Assembly (NCBI GenBank): GCA_937943605.1
Contig: CALEAW010000098.1
Coordinates: forward strand, 1 to 37,420
Length of the DNA stretch: 37,420 nt
Direction of reading: 5' to 3'
Origin: an uncultured Sutterella sp.
GTDB taxonomy: Bacteria > Pseudomonadota > Gammaproteobacteria > Burkholderiales > Burkholderiaceae_F
Shown: positions 24,060 through 31,981 of the stretch, piece after piece
How the letters are laid out: each line of letters begins with the position of its first letter
Numbering within the stretch: position 1 is the first letter of the stretch
Translations under genes and position numbers: made by a program
The notes under the pieces: generated by a model
Told to the model about the DNA's origin: nothing
Database searches by the model: none
Seen by the model: the letters and a program-made list of their open reading frames with translations, nothing else

Positions 24060-24941
24060 GTGGAAAAACGCGTCGTATTCAAAAATCGCTGGCTACCGTA
24101 CCTATTGGTGTTGCCTCAGCTCGTGATTACGCTTGTCTTCTTCTTCCTACCTGCTGGTCAAGCCATTTATCAGTCGGTCTTGATGCAGGATCCGTTTGGA
24201 CTGAGCACCGAGTTTGTGGGGCTACAAAATTTCCAAACACTCTTAGAAGATCCGAATTACATTCATAGCTTCAAGATCACGATGGTCTTTTCTGCCATCG
24301 TTGCCTTCGTGGGGCTTGCACTGAGTCTTTTGTTAGCCGTCTGTGCCGACCGCGTCATTCGTGGCGCTTCGGCTTATAAGACCTTTTTGATCATTCCGTA
24401 CGCTGTGGCACCTGCAGTGGCTGGCGTATTGTGGATGTTTATTTTTAATCCAACACTGGGCGTTTTGGCGTATGTCATGAAGTCCTTTGGCGTGGATTGG
24501 AATTATCTGGTGGACGCTGATCAAGCGCTACTCCTTCTGGTGATTGCTGCTGTTTGGAAGCAGGTGAGTTACAACTTCATCTTCTTCTTGGCGGGGCTTC
24601 AAGCGATTCCTAAGTCACTACTTGAAGCCGCAGCCATGGACGGTGCAACGCCATTTCGTCGTTTCTGGACGGTGGTCTTCCCGCTTTTGTCGCCAACGAC
24701 TTTCTTCCTCTTGGTGATGAATATCGTCTATGCCTTCTTCGATACGTTCGCGATTGTGGACGCAACGACGCAGGGTGGTCCGGGGCAAGATACGAACATT
24801 TTGGTTTATAAGGTGTTCGTGGACGGCTTCCGTAATATGGACTTTGGTGGGTCGGCAGCACAGTCGGTGATCTTGATGGTGATGGTTATTGTGTTGACCG
24901 TTATTCAGTTCCGCTTTATCGAGCGGCGTGTCAATTACTAA
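24060..24941 (+). CDS. ugpA: glycerol-3-phosphate ABC transporter permease UgpA
   Basis: This is one of the two membrane subunits of the Ugp importer. The 293-aa product has six predicted helices, the first following a short basic N-terminus (MEKRVVFKNRWLPYLLVLPQ). The EAA loop is GLQAIPKSLLEAAAMDGATPFRRFWTVVFPLLSPTTFF, typical of the carbohydrate uptake CUT1 family. TQGGPGQDTNILVYKVFVDGF is also conserved. The start codon is GTG and no strong Shine-Dalgarno is visible, but this start gives the normal N-terminus. It is 14 nt from ugpE. Confidence 0.95.
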   Translation: MEKRVVFKNRWLPYLLVLPQLVITLVFFFLPAGQAIYQSVLMQDPFGLSTEFVGLQNFQTLLEDPNYIHSFKITMVFSAIVAFVGLALSLLLAVCADRVIRGASAYKTFLIIPYAVAPAVAGVLWMFIFNPTLGVLAYVMKSFGVDWNYLVDADQALLLLVIAAVWKQVSYNFIFFLAGLQAIPKSLLEAAAMDGATPFRRFWTVVFPLLSPTTFFLLVMNIVYAFFDTFAIVDATTQGGPGQDTNILVYKVFVDGFRNMDFGGSAAQSVILMVMVIVLTVIQFRFIERRVNY

Positions 24942-24955
24942 CGGGAGACGAATAA

Positions 24956-25804
24956 ATGGTTGAAAATCGTCCCTGGTTGAATTTCTTCACGCACTTTGTG
25001 CTGATCCTCGGCATCATCGTGGTGGTCTTCCCTGTCTATGTCGCCTTTGTGGCGTCAACACAAACAGCAGTCGAAGTTGAACAAGCGCCGATGAGCTTAT
25101 TGCCTGGTGCCCACTTTGTCGAAAACTATATGCAGGTGCTCACCGAAGGCGGTGGAACGGCGTCGCGTGCCCCAGTGGGTCGCATGCTCTTCGTGTCCCT
25201 CGTCATGGCAATGGGTATCTCGGTCGGCAAGATCTTGATCTCGCTTCTTTCAGCTTTTGCCATTGTGTACTTCCGTTTTCCGGGTCGCAATATCTGCTTC
25301 TGGCTCATCTTCATCACGTTGATGTTGCCGGTTGAAGTCCGTATCTCGCCAACCTACGAAGTGATGGCTGGGCTACATTTGCTCGATAGTTGGGGTGGCT
25401 TGATTTTGCCGGTGATTGCCTCAGCAACGGCAACGTTCCTCTTCCGTCAGTTCTTCTTGACGGTGCCTGATGAACTCACAGAAGCCGCTCGCATGGACGG
25501 CGCTGGTCCGATGCGATTTTTCTTCACGATCTTGTTGCCGCTTTCGCTTACGAATATCGCGGCCATGTTTGTGATTCAGTTCATTTATGGTTGGAATCAA
25601 TACTTGTGGCCCTTGTTGGTCACGACGTCCGAAGACATGTACCCGATTGTGATCGGTATTAAGCGCATGATTGGCGGGGGTGACTCGGCCAATGAATGGA
25701 ACCTCATCATGGCTACAGCCATGCTTGCGATGATCCCGCCGGCTTTGGTGGTGACGATCATGCAACGTTGGTTTGTGAAGGGCCTTGTCGATACCGAAAA
25801 ATAA
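24956..25804 (+). CDS. ugpE: glycerol-3-phosphate ABC transporter permease UgpE
   Basis: This is the second membrane subunit and pairs with UgpA. The 282-aa product has six helices, FVASTQTAVEVEQAPMSLLPG after the first helix as in UgpE, and the EAA loop TVPDELTEAARMDGAGPMRFFFTILLPLSLTN. The WNQYLWPLLVT segment and the C-terminal QRWFVKGLVDTEK are standard. The start follows CGGGAGAC with suitable spacing. The ATPase gene starts nine nucleotides after its stop. Confidence 0.95.
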   Translation: MVENRPWLNFFTHFVLILGIIVVVFPVYVAFVASTQTAVEVEQAPMSLLPGAHFVENYMQVLTEGGGTASRAPVGRMLFVSLVMAMGISVGKILISLLSAFAIVYFRFPGRNICFWLIFITLMLPVEVRISPTYEVMAGLHLLDSWGGLILPVIASATATFLFRQFFLTVPDELTEAARMDGAGPMRFFFTILLPLSLTNIAAMFVIQFIYGWNQYLWPLLVTTSEDMYPIVIGIKRMIGGGDSANEWNLIMATAMLAMIPPALVVTIMQRWFVKGLVDTEK

Positions 25805-25813
25805 GAGAACGTT

Positions 25814-26890
25814 ATGGCGAACATTCAATTTAAAGACATTCGTAAGAGTTACGGTGACGTCGCCGTTGTGCACGGCATTTCGCTTGATATCAAGGATGGT
25901 GAATTCATCGTGATCGTGGGCCCTTCGGGGTGTGGTAAGTCGACGCTTTTGCGTATGGTCGCTGGGCTCGAACAGATTACGTCGGGTGAGTTGGTGATTG
26001 GTGACCGAGTGGTAAACCAATTAGAACCCAAGGATCGTGACTGCGCCATGGTGTTCCAAAACTACGCGCTTTATCCGCACATGACCGTGTTTGACAACAT
26101 GGCCTACGGCTTAAAGATTCGTGGTGTTGATCGTGCTGAAATCGAACGCCGTGTGAATGAAGCGGCGCAGATGCTTGAACTCAATGGTCTTTTGACTCGT
26201 CGTCCGCGCCAGTTGTCGGGTGGTCAACGCCAGCGTGTGGCCATGGGTCGCGCCATTGTGCGTGAACCGTCCGTCTTCTTGTTTGACGAGCCGCTTTCGA
26301 ATCTCGACGCGAAGCTTCGCGTTCAGACGCGCCTACAGATTCAAAAGCTCCATCGTCGCTTGAAGACGACGAGTCTTTATGTGACCCATGACCAGGTCGA
26401 AGCCATGACTTTGGCGCATCGCATGATCGTCATGAATGCGGGTCGTGCCGAGCAGGTGGGGACGCCGCAGGAGGTCTATGACGATCCAGCGACGATGTTC
26501 GTTGCGAACTTCATTGGTTCGCCTCCGATGAACCTTATTCATGGCCAGGTGTCGGCCGACGGCCTTCATTTTGAATATGAAGGCGGCGTTTTGTTGTTGC
26601 CGACGCCGTGCCGTAAGCTCGCAGGTCGTAAGGTCGTGTTAGGGGTGCGTCCTGAACATGTGACCTTGATGCCAGCGGGTGGCTTGGGTACTTTTGACGT
26701 TGAAACGGTCGAAGCGCTCGGGGCTGACCATTTGGTTCACGGGACGTTATTGGGGCAAAACGTTGTCTTCCGAGTCGACAATCATGCGTTTATTCCTCAA
26801 GTGGGTGAGCGCGCAGGGTTGACGTTTGATGCACAACACGTTTATTGGTTCGATCCAGAGACGACCGCGCGCATCCGTTTGGATGATTAA
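25814..26890 (+). CDS. ugpC: glycerol-3-phosphate ABC transporter ATPase UgpC
   Basis: This is the ATP-hydrolysing subunit of the Ugp importer. Walker A is GPSGCGKSTLLR near residue 36. The Q-loop follows in VFQNYALYPHMTV, the signature is LSGGQRQRVAMGRAIVR near 134, Walker B is FLFDEPLSNLDAKLR, and the switch histidine is in YVTHDQVEAMTL. The C-terminal 120 residues form the TOBE/OB regulatory domain (FIGSPPMNLIHG, LGVRPEHV) of the MalK/UgpC type. The length of 358 aa is normal. A strong terminator ends the ugpBAEC operon just downstream. Confidence 0.95.
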   Translation: MANIQFKDIRKSYGDVAVVHGISLDIKDGEFIVIVGPSGCGKSTLLRMVAGLEQITSGELVIGDRVVNQLEPKDRDCAMVFQNYALYPHMTVFDNMAYGLKIRGVDRAEIERRVNEAAQMLELNGLLTRRPRQLSGGQRQRVAMGRAIVREPSVFLFDEPLSNLDAKLRVQTRLQIQKLHRRLKTTSLYVTHDQVEAMTLAHRMIVMNAGRAEQVGTPQEVYDDPATMFVANFIGSPPMNLIHGQVSADGLHFEYEGGVLLLPTPCRKLAGRKVVLGVRPEHVTLMPAGGLGTFDVETVEALGADHLVHGTLLGQNVVFRVDNHAFIPQVGERAGLTFDAQHVYWFDPETTARIRLDD

Positions 26891-26919
26891 TTCATTCGAG
26901 CAACTCGAGTAAAATTCAC

Positions 26920-26957
26920 AATCCGTCATTGGTACATTGACCGATGACGGATTTTTT
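26920..26957 (+). terminator. intrinsic terminator of the ugp operon
   Basis: A 13-bp stem (26920-26932 with 26941-26953, one T-G pair; core ATCCGTCAT/ATGACGGAT) is followed by TTTT. It sits only about 17 nt before the next gene's start codon. A TAAAAT just before it (26910-26915) could be a -10 for that gene, without a good -35. Confidence 0.88.
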
Positions 26958-26973
26958 GTCATTGGAGAGGCAG

Positions 26974-27414
26974 ATGCCACAGTGGTTATTGGATTGGTTG
27001 GCAGGCACGGGCGCAGAAGCGGCTGTGTTTTTGAGTGCCTTCATCTCATCCACGTTAATGCCAGGCGGCTCAGAAGCCTTTTTGGTCGGCGCACTCACGC
27101 AAACTCCGGATGACTTGGTACGTGTATCCAGGCTGATTGTTTTGGCGGGTGTGGGTAACACATTAGGTGCCATGACATCCTGGGGAATTGGTCGGTTGAT
27201 TCCTCATAAAGAGACATCGAGTCGGGCGCAGGCGTGGTTAAAGCGTTATGGGACACCAGCGTTGGTGTTGTCGTGGTTGCCTATTGTCGGGGATGCGCTA
27301 CCCCTGGCTGCGGGTTGGTTACGCATGCCTTTTTGGTCTAGTCTCCTCTGGGTGGGACTTGGAAAATTTTTACGTTATCTGACGGTGGCTTTGGTCACCT
27401 TGTCAGTGATCTAG
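26974..27414 (+). CDS. YqaA/DedA-like membrane protein
   Basis: This 146-aa membrane protein of the SNARE-associated/DedA superfamily is of the small YqaA type, with about four hydrophobic segments. FISSTLMPGGSEAFLVGAL near the N-terminus, GNTLGAMTSWGIGRLIP, and WLPIVGDALPLAAGWLRMPFW are typical YqaA features. DedA-family members are linked to lipid flipping and membrane homeostasis. The exact role of YqaA is not known. GGAGAGG at 26963-26969 fixes this start; an ATG ten codons earlier lies inside the ugp terminator and is rejected. It is 12 nt before the symporter gene, so the two probably form an operon. Confidence 0.83.
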   Translation: MPQWLLDWLAGTGAEAAVFLSAFISSTLMPGGSEAFLVGALTQTPDDLVRVSRLIVLAGVGNTLGAMTSWGIGRLIPHKETSSRAQAWLKRYGTPALVLSWLPIVGDALPLAAGWLRMPFWSSLLWVGLGKFLRYLTVALVTLSVI

Positions 27415-27426
27415 GAGGAAAGCTCG

Positions 27427-28773
27427 GTGAATACGTTGACGAGCTTGGTGTTGATTTATTTAGTAGCCTTGCTTTGGTTTGGATTGCGAGGCGAACGATT
27501 TACGGGTTCAGGTCTTGCGTTTATTACGAGTGGCGGTCGCGCAGGCGTCGTACTTTGTGCGCTCTCGTTAGTCAGTACGATCATTGGTGGCTCCGCTACT
27601 TTAGGGATGGGCGCTTTGGCTCAGAAAACAGGGGCGGCCGCTTTTTGGTGGTTAGGCGTTGGCGCCATTGGTCTATTTATACATGGGCTTTTTATTGCGC
27701 CGAAGATTCGCGCGATGCAAGCTGCGACCTTACCTGAAGTCGTGGGTTTGGTCGCAGGCAAAATGGCTGAGCGTTGGGCAGGGATCATTATTGCGGTATC
27801 GTGGATTGCAGTGACGGCCGCTCAGTTTGTGGCACTTCGCGCTTTGCTCGGTAGCATGATGAATCCACTTGCGGCTGAAGTCCTTTATATTTTGATCGCC
27901 ATGGCGGTGATTTTGCACACAGTTTGGGGTGGACAAAGCGCCGTTTTACGTACCGATGCCTTTCAGGCTCTCCTTTTGGTAGGCGGCTTTTCGGCTGTTG
28001 CCTTTTGGTTGATGTTTGAACATCCGTTGGAATTGGGGAGCCTCGATTGGGTGCCTTATGGTGAGCATTTCGGGCTATATGACTGGGCAAAGTTAATGCT
28101 CTTGGTTGGGGTCACGTATGTGATTGGTCCCGATATGTTCTCACGCACGTTTTCGGCACGTGACGGCCGAGTGGCTCGTGCTGCGGCATTGTTGGCAGCG
28201 CCAGCCTTAGTGTGGTTTGGGATCGTGATTACTGCAATGGCGCTCGTCAATATCGATAGCCCGCAGCCGATCGCAGATTGGTTGACGGATGCGTCGTCGA
28301 TGCCTATGTGGCTCAAAGGTGCTATTGGGCTAGGTTTGGTGAGTGCGCTTTGTGGGTCGGCTGACACGGTGCTCTTGTCGGCGGCTGGGATTGTTGAACG
28401 TAGCCTTTTGGCGCATGACCGTACATCAGCTGTGCGTTGGATGATCGCGATCTTTGGGGCGCTAGCGGCACTCTCTGTTTATGTCTCTAAAGACATTATT
28501 GGTTTACTCCTGACGGCTTATTCGTTCTTTGTGCCTGGGGTTGCGATACCGTTACTCTTCGTTTTGATTGGTCCCGTCAAGGCGTGTAATACGCAGTTCT
28601 GGCTCTCTGGTGCTGTGATTGGTGGGCTTTGTGGGTTAGCTGGTAATTTGACGGGGGACGCGAGTTGCACGATGGCCGGGATGGCTATTGCGGCGCTTTT
28701 TGCGTTGGTCGCCCGTTTTCGTGCGCCCGATGACAATGTTTTAACGAACAAAGCCGATCGGCTTTTCGGATGA
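27427..28773 (+). CDS. SSS-family sodium:solute symporter
   Basis: This secondary transporter has 448 aa and about twelve to thirteen membrane helices. It resembles the solute:sodium symporter family through its N-terminal SSTIIGGSATLGMG-like region (SLVSTIIGGSATLG), WTVWGG-like LHTVWGGQSAVLRTDAFQ, and VIGPDMFSRTFSARDGRVARAAA. SADTVLLSAAGIVERSLL corresponds to the segment carrying Na2-site residues. The substrate cannot be inferred. The start is GTG after AGGAGGA. It is somewhat shorter than PutP (about 500 aa). Confidence 0.82.
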   Translation: MNTLTSLVLIYLVALLWFGLRGERFTGSGLAFITSGGRAGVVLCALSLVSTIIGGSATLGMGALAQKTGAAAFWWLGVGAIGLFIHGLFIAPKIRAMQAATLPEVVGLVAGKMAERWAGIIIAVSWIAVTAAQFVALRALLGSMMNPLAAEVLYILIAMAVILHTVWGGQSAVLRTDAFQALLLVGGFSAVAFWLMFEHPLELGSLDWVPYGEHFGLYDWAKLMLLVGVTYVIGPDMFSRTFSARDGRVARAAALLAAPALVWFGIVITAMALVNIDSPQPIADWLTDASSMPMWLKGAIGLGLVSALCGSADTVLLSAAGIVERSLLAHDRTSAVRWMIAIFGALAALSVYVSKDIIGLLLTAYSFFVPGVAIPLLFVLIGPVKACNTQFWLSGAVIGGLCGLAGNLTGDASCTMAGMAIAALFALVARFRAPDDNVLTNKADRLFG

Positions 28774-28890
28774 GCCTATTAAAAATCTTGGCTTCGGTCG
28801 TGAGGCTAAGGTTGGATCGCTTTAAGGTTTAGTGCAAAAGCGGAAAACGCTGTGAAAGAGGATGAAAGAAGGGATTTAGTGTCGTGCTCG

Positions 28891-28932
28891 TCACGTAGAT
28901 CGGGAGAGTGTGTGCTCGACGGATCTACGTGA
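28891..28932 (+). repeat. 11-bp perfect inverted repeat before etfB
   Basis: TCACGTAGATC (28891-28901) and GATCTACGTGA (28922-28932) are separated by 20 nt. No U-tract follows, so it is not a clear terminator of the symporter gene. It lies about 50 bp upstream of the candidate etfB -10 and may be an operator or an RNA hairpin. Confidence 0.5.
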
Positions 28933-28980
28933 GGCTTACGACGCCTACTTCTTGTTAAGTTTTGCGAGAACACATCCCGT

Positions 28981-28986
28981 TATAAT
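28981..28986 (+). promoter_or_regulatory. candidate -10 box of etfBA
   Basis: A perfect TATAAT lies 75 bp before etfB. No good -35 is present at 16-18 bp (AGTTTT at 17). TTGCGA lies only 13 bp upstream. It may depend on an activator. Confidence 0.4.
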
Positions 28987-29060
28987 GCAGGCAAGTTTTT
29001 ATTTTCAGTAGGGCTTAGAAAAAACGCCCACTGTAGACCTTAAGACTGGAGTTTTTTTAA

Positions 29061-29810
29061 ATGAAGATCCTGGTCGCTGTCAAGCGCGTCGTGGATGCCA
29101 AGATCAAGGTGCGTCCGCTTCCCGATCATTCTGGTGTTGATACCAAGCTCGCCAAAATGGCGATCAATCCCTTTGATGAAATTGCTGTAGAAAAGGCTGT
29201 TAGCTTGCGTGAAGCAGGTAAGGCCGACGAAGTTGTGGCCGTGACGATTGGCCCTTTAAAGTCGGTTGATACGCTACGTGTTGCGATGGCTATTGGTGCA
29301 GATCGTTCGATCCATGTGCGAACGGACGATGTTCTCGAACCCTTGGCTGTGGCCAAGGTGTTGCGTGAAATCGTGAACCGTGAAAAGCCAGATTTGGTGC
29401 TTTTAGGTAAGCAGGCTATTGACGATGATGCCAACCAGACGGGACAGATGTTGTCGGCTTTGTGCGATATGCCATTAGCCACCTTTGCAAGCGAAATTGA
29501 GCTCGAAGATGGTCGTTGGGTGGTGACGCGTGAAACCGATGGCGGTACACAGACGATTTCTTTGTCGATGCCTGCAGTGGTAACGGCTGACCTTCGTTTG
29601 GCTGAACCGCGCTATGTGACGTTACCCGCGATGGGTCGCGCTCGCAAGAAGCCCGTTGAAGATATCGAGCTCGAAAGCTTGGGCCTCAATACTGCCTCTC
29701 GCGTTCGCGTGCTCTCCGTGGAAGAGCCGCCTGCTCGTAAGGCTGGTGTGATGGTTGCTAGCGTCGACGAACTGATTGAAAAGCTTAAGAACGAAGCGCA
29801 CGTTATCTGA
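29061..29810 (+). CDS. etfB: electron transfer flavoprotein subunit beta
   Basis: The Etf heterodimer carries electrons from acyl-CoA and other flavin dehydrogenases to the membrane quinone pool. The 249-aa product starts MKILVAVKRVVDAKIKVRP as EtfB does. It has the INPFDEIAVEKAVSLRE segment and the AMP-binding LLGKQAIDDDANQTGQM near residue 115. A basic/acidic C-terminal arm (EPPARKAGVMVASVDELIEKLKNEAHVI) interacts with partners. It is 17 nt before etfA. No dehydrogenase gene lies beside the pair, so its electron donors are encoded elsewhere. Confidence 0.96.
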   Translation: MKILVAVKRVVDAKIKVRPLPDHSGVDTKLAKMAINPFDEIAVEKAVSLREAGKADEVVAVTIGPLKSVDTLRVAMAIGADRSIHVRTDDVLEPLAVAKVLREIVNREKPDLVLLGKQAIDDDANQTGQMLSALCDMPLATFASEIELEDGRWVVTRETDGGTQTISLSMPAVVTADLRLAEPRYVTLPAMGRARKKPVEDIELESLGLNTASRVRVLSVEEPPARKAGVMVASVDELIEKLKNEAHVI

Positions 29811-29827
29811 GGATAAGAGGAAGAAAA

Positions 29828-30760
29828 ATGACAGCTCTTTTGATTGCTGAACACGATAACATCACCCTCAAGCCCGCGACGGCTCAGGCTTTGACGGCTG
29901 CGCTCGAAATGACCGATGTGGTCGATATTTTGGTCGCTGGTAGCAATGGTCAGTCGGTGGCTGAACAGGCTGCTCGTTTGGATGGTGTGCGTAATGTGTA
30001 CTATGCCGACTCTCCTCAGTTGGCTCAAGAGTCTCCTGAAGTTCTCGCGCGTTTAGTTTGCGATGAAGCAAAGGGCTATTCGCACGTTCTCTTCGTGTCG
30101 AGTTCTGTTGGTAAGTCTGCGATGCCGCGCGTTGCTGCGCTTTTGGACGTGTCGCCCGTCTCTGATATTCTCGCCGTTAAGGGGCCGAAGACCTTTGTGC
30201 GTGGGATCTATGCGGGCTCGCTCTTGGCAACCGTTGAAGTGACCGATGAGGTCGTTGTGGCTACGATCCGTACGACGGCCTTTAAGGCACGTGGCGAAGG
30301 CGCTGATGCAACGGTTGAAGAAGTGATTGCCCCTTCGGGGTACGAAGGCTCCCGCTTTATTCGCTTTACTGAAGCGAAGTCCGATCGACCAGACCTCGCG
30401 TCTGCGCGTATGGTCGTGGCTGGTGGTCGCGGTCTTTTGGATGAAGCTGGTTTCCGAGCTCTTGAAACGTTTGCTGATAGCGTGGGCGCTGCCGTGGGTG
30501 CGACCCGTACTGCTGTGGATATGGGTCTTTGCCCCAACGATTGGCAGGTGGGGCAGACCGGTAAGATGATTGCGCCGGAACTCTATATTGGTGTCGGGAT
30601 TTCGGGTGCGATTCAGCACACGGCCGGTATCAAGGATGCCAAGACGGTGGTGGCAATTAATAAAGATCCAGAAGCACCGATCTTTGAAGTGGCTGATTAC
30701 GGTTTAGTTGCTGATGGTGTTGAAGCGCTTCAGGCGCTGACTGCAAAACTCGGCAAGTAA
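29828..30760 (+). CDS. etfA: electron transfer flavoprotein subunit alpha
   Basis: EtfA is the FAD-binding subunit. The 310-aa product shows the C-terminal FAD domain in order: VAGGRGLLDEAGF near residue 198, GAAVGATRTAVDMG, QVGQTGKMIAPELYIGVGISGAIQHTAGI, and VVAINKDPEAPIFEVADYGLVAD. AGGATAAGAGGA-type purine-rich sequence (AAGAGGAAG) lies upstream of the ATG. Together with etfB it forms a two-gene operon closed by a strong terminator. Confidence 0.96.
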   Translation: MTALLIAEHDNITLKPATAQALTAALEMTDVVDILVAGSNGQSVAEQAARLDGVRNVYYADSPQLAQESPEVLARLVCDEAKGYSHVLFVSSSVGKSAMPRVAALLDVSPVSDILAVKGPKTFVRGIYAGSLLATVEVTDEVVVATIRTTAFKARGEGADATVEEVIAPSGYEGSRFIRFTEAKSDRPDLASARMVVAGGRGLLDEAGFRALETFADSVGAAVGATRTAVDMGLCPNDWQVGQTGKMIAPELYIGVGISGAIQHTAGIKDAKTVVAINKDPEAPIFEVADYGLVADGVEALQALTAKLGK

Positions 30761-30780
30761 GTCGACAGCATTTCACGACA

Positions 30781-30820
30781 GAAAGACCGCTTTTTTGATT
30801 GATAGAGCGGTCTTTCGTTT
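30781..30820 (+). terminator. intrinsic terminator of etfBA
   Basis: GAAAGACCGCT (30781-30791) and AGCGGTCTTTC (30806-30816) form an 11-bp perfect stem followed by GTTTT. Confidence 0.85.
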
Positions 30821-30854
30821 TGCTGAAAAGCTCGAAAAAAATCTTCGCTTAGGG

Positions 30855-30883
30855 TTGCAACGAGAGCTTGGGTGCGATAAAAT
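30855..30883 (+). promoter_or_regulatory. sigma-70 promoter of the rpsP operon
   Basis: TTGCAA (30855-30860) and TAAAAT (30878-30883) have exactly 17 bp between them. Transcription should start near 30890, leaving a leader of about 110 nt. Confidence 0.7.
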
Positions 30884-30936
30884 CTCGCACTTTCGCATGA
30901 CCTCGAGTCAATCGAAGTTAGCGAACCTATTTTTTG

Positions 30937-30969
30937 CCGATCGCTCCTCGTGACGGGGGCGTCGGTTTT
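30937..30969 (+). promoter_or_regulatory. terminator-like hairpin in the rpsP leader (possible attenuator)
   Basis: CCGA-bulge-CGCTCC pairs with GGGGCG-TCGG (30937-30965, ten pairs, one bulge, one T-G) and is followed by TTTTA. It lies between the promoter and rpsP, so it would stop transcription before the operon unless bypassed. Confidence 0.5.
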
Positions 30970-31000
30970 ATCTGAACCAATAAGTTAAAGAGGTAAACTC

Positions 31001-31249
31001 ATGGTTATCGTTCGTCTCGCCCGCGGTGGCTCCAAGAAGCGTCCGTTCTACTCCATCAACGTCTGCGACTCCCGTTGCCGTCGTGATGGCCGTTTCATTG
31101 AACGTATCGGCTACTACAACCCGATGGCTGCTGGCCAGGCTGTCCGCCTCGTCATCAACCAGGAACGTCTTGCCTTCTGGCAGGGCAATGGTGCTCAGCT
31201 CTCCGAAACGGTTGCCCGTCTCGTGAAGGAAGCTAAGGCTGCCGCCTAA
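31001..31249 (+). CDS. rpsP: 30S ribosomal protein bS16
   Basis: bS16 is an early-assembling 30S protein that stabilises the 5' domain of 16S rRNA. The 82-aa product is full length and has the family N-terminus MVIVRLARGGSKKRPFYSI. VCDSRCRRDGRFIERIGYYNP and a helical Ala/Lys C-terminal tail follow. AAAGAGG precedes the ATG. It is the first gene of rpsP-rimM-trmD-rplS. A small AATTCCT/AGGAATT hairpin (31248-31265) includes the stop codon. Confidence 0.98.
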   Translation: MVIVRLARGGSKKRPFYSINVCDSRCRRDGRFIERIGYYNPMAAGQAVRLVINQERLAFWQGNGAQLSETVARLVKEAKAAA

Positions 31250-31295
31250 TTCCTAAACAGGAATTTCGTCTTTGCGTCGGACTCTAAACGACGCT

Positions 31296-31425
31296 AAAAC
31301 CCCGCAAAACCTCAAGTGCGGGCTCGCTTGCAGTGGTCGTGCCTCTCGTGTCCAGCACATCGTGATCCGCTAGCAGTCTCAAGAGCCCGGTATCTACGCC
31401 TGAGAGTCTGCGGGGTTTTTGTTTA
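31296..31425 (+). ncRNA. large nested hairpin element between rpsP and rimM
   Basis: AAAACCCCGCA (31296-31306) pairs perfectly with TGCGGGGTTTT (31409-31419), and T's follow. Inside are CTCA/TGAG (31311-31314 with 31401-31404), CGGGCTC/GAGCCCG (31319-31325 with 31383-31389) and TGC/GCA (31329-31331 with 31373-31375). These continue into AGTGG/CCGCT, and GTGC/GCAC (31339-31342 with 31355-31358) closes a 12-nt loop. Together they give a rod about 124 nt long. It ends in a terminator-like U-run 27 nt before the rimM start. It could control expression of the downstream genes, be cut out as a small RNA, or both. I do not recognise a named RNA family. Confidence 0.5.
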
Positions 31426-31451
31426 TTGAATTTTAATTTCGGAGTTTTCAC

Positions 31452-31970
31452 ATGGATGATCTCGTCGAACTCGGTCGCACAGCGGGTGCTTATGGTTTCC
31501 GCGGTTGGGTGCGTATCGTGCCTTTAGAGTCGGGTGAAGTACTGCAAAAGGCCAAGACTTGGGTGCTGACCGATCTGAAGGGTGTGCAAACGACTTTGCA
31601 GATTGAAGCCTTCCGTCGCCATGGCGATGGGTTTATTGCGAAGTGGGTTGGTTGTGAGACGAAAGAAGCGGCTGACGCAGCGCGTGGTCGTGTCTCTGTG
31701 GCACGTGCCGACTTCCCTGATGCGGGTAAGGATGCGGTCTGGGCTGTTGACCTCATTGGTTTGCAGGTTGTTAACCGCGAAGGGGTGGCCTTAGGGACGG
31801 TTCAGAGTATTGGCTCGAACGGCGTTCAGGACCTGTTGATCATCGATTATGAAAACGCCGATGGTAAGACGGCGCAGTTTATGCTCCCGCTCGTCAAGGA
31901 TGTCTATTTATTGTCGATCGATACCGAAGCCCGTGTCATCACGGTTGATTGGCAACCTGACTGGCGCTAA
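31452..31970 (+). CDS. rimM: ribosome maturation factor RimM
   Basis: RimM binds uS19 and assists maturation of the 30S head. The 172-aa protein has the N-terminal barrel (LVELGRTAGAYGFRGWVRIVPL, then AKWVGCETKEAADAARG) and the C-terminal PRC-barrel-like domain. That second domain includes DLIGLQVVNREGVALGTV, then GVQDLLIIDY and FMLPLVKDVYLLSIDTEARVITVDW. CGGAG upstream supports the start. The 202-nt gap from rpsP is unusually long for this operon and is filled by a structured element. trmD begins 11 nt after the stop. Confidence 0.96.
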   Translation: MDDLVELGRTAGAYGFRGWVRIVPLESGEVLQKAKTWVLTDLKGVQTTLQIEAFRRHGDGFIAKWVGCETKEAADAARGRVSVARADFPDAGKDAVWAVDLIGLQVVNREGVALGTVQSIGSNGVQDLLIIDYENADGKTAQFMLPLVKDVYLLSIDTEARVITVDWQPDWR

Positions 31971-31981
31971 AGGAGTCGGTT

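Noticed and set aside
31296..31425. SRP 4.5S RNA identity for the rod-like element between rpsP and rimM
   Set aside because: The rod shape is suggestive, but the conserved GGTCAGG and GGAAGCAGC tetraloop region is absent.
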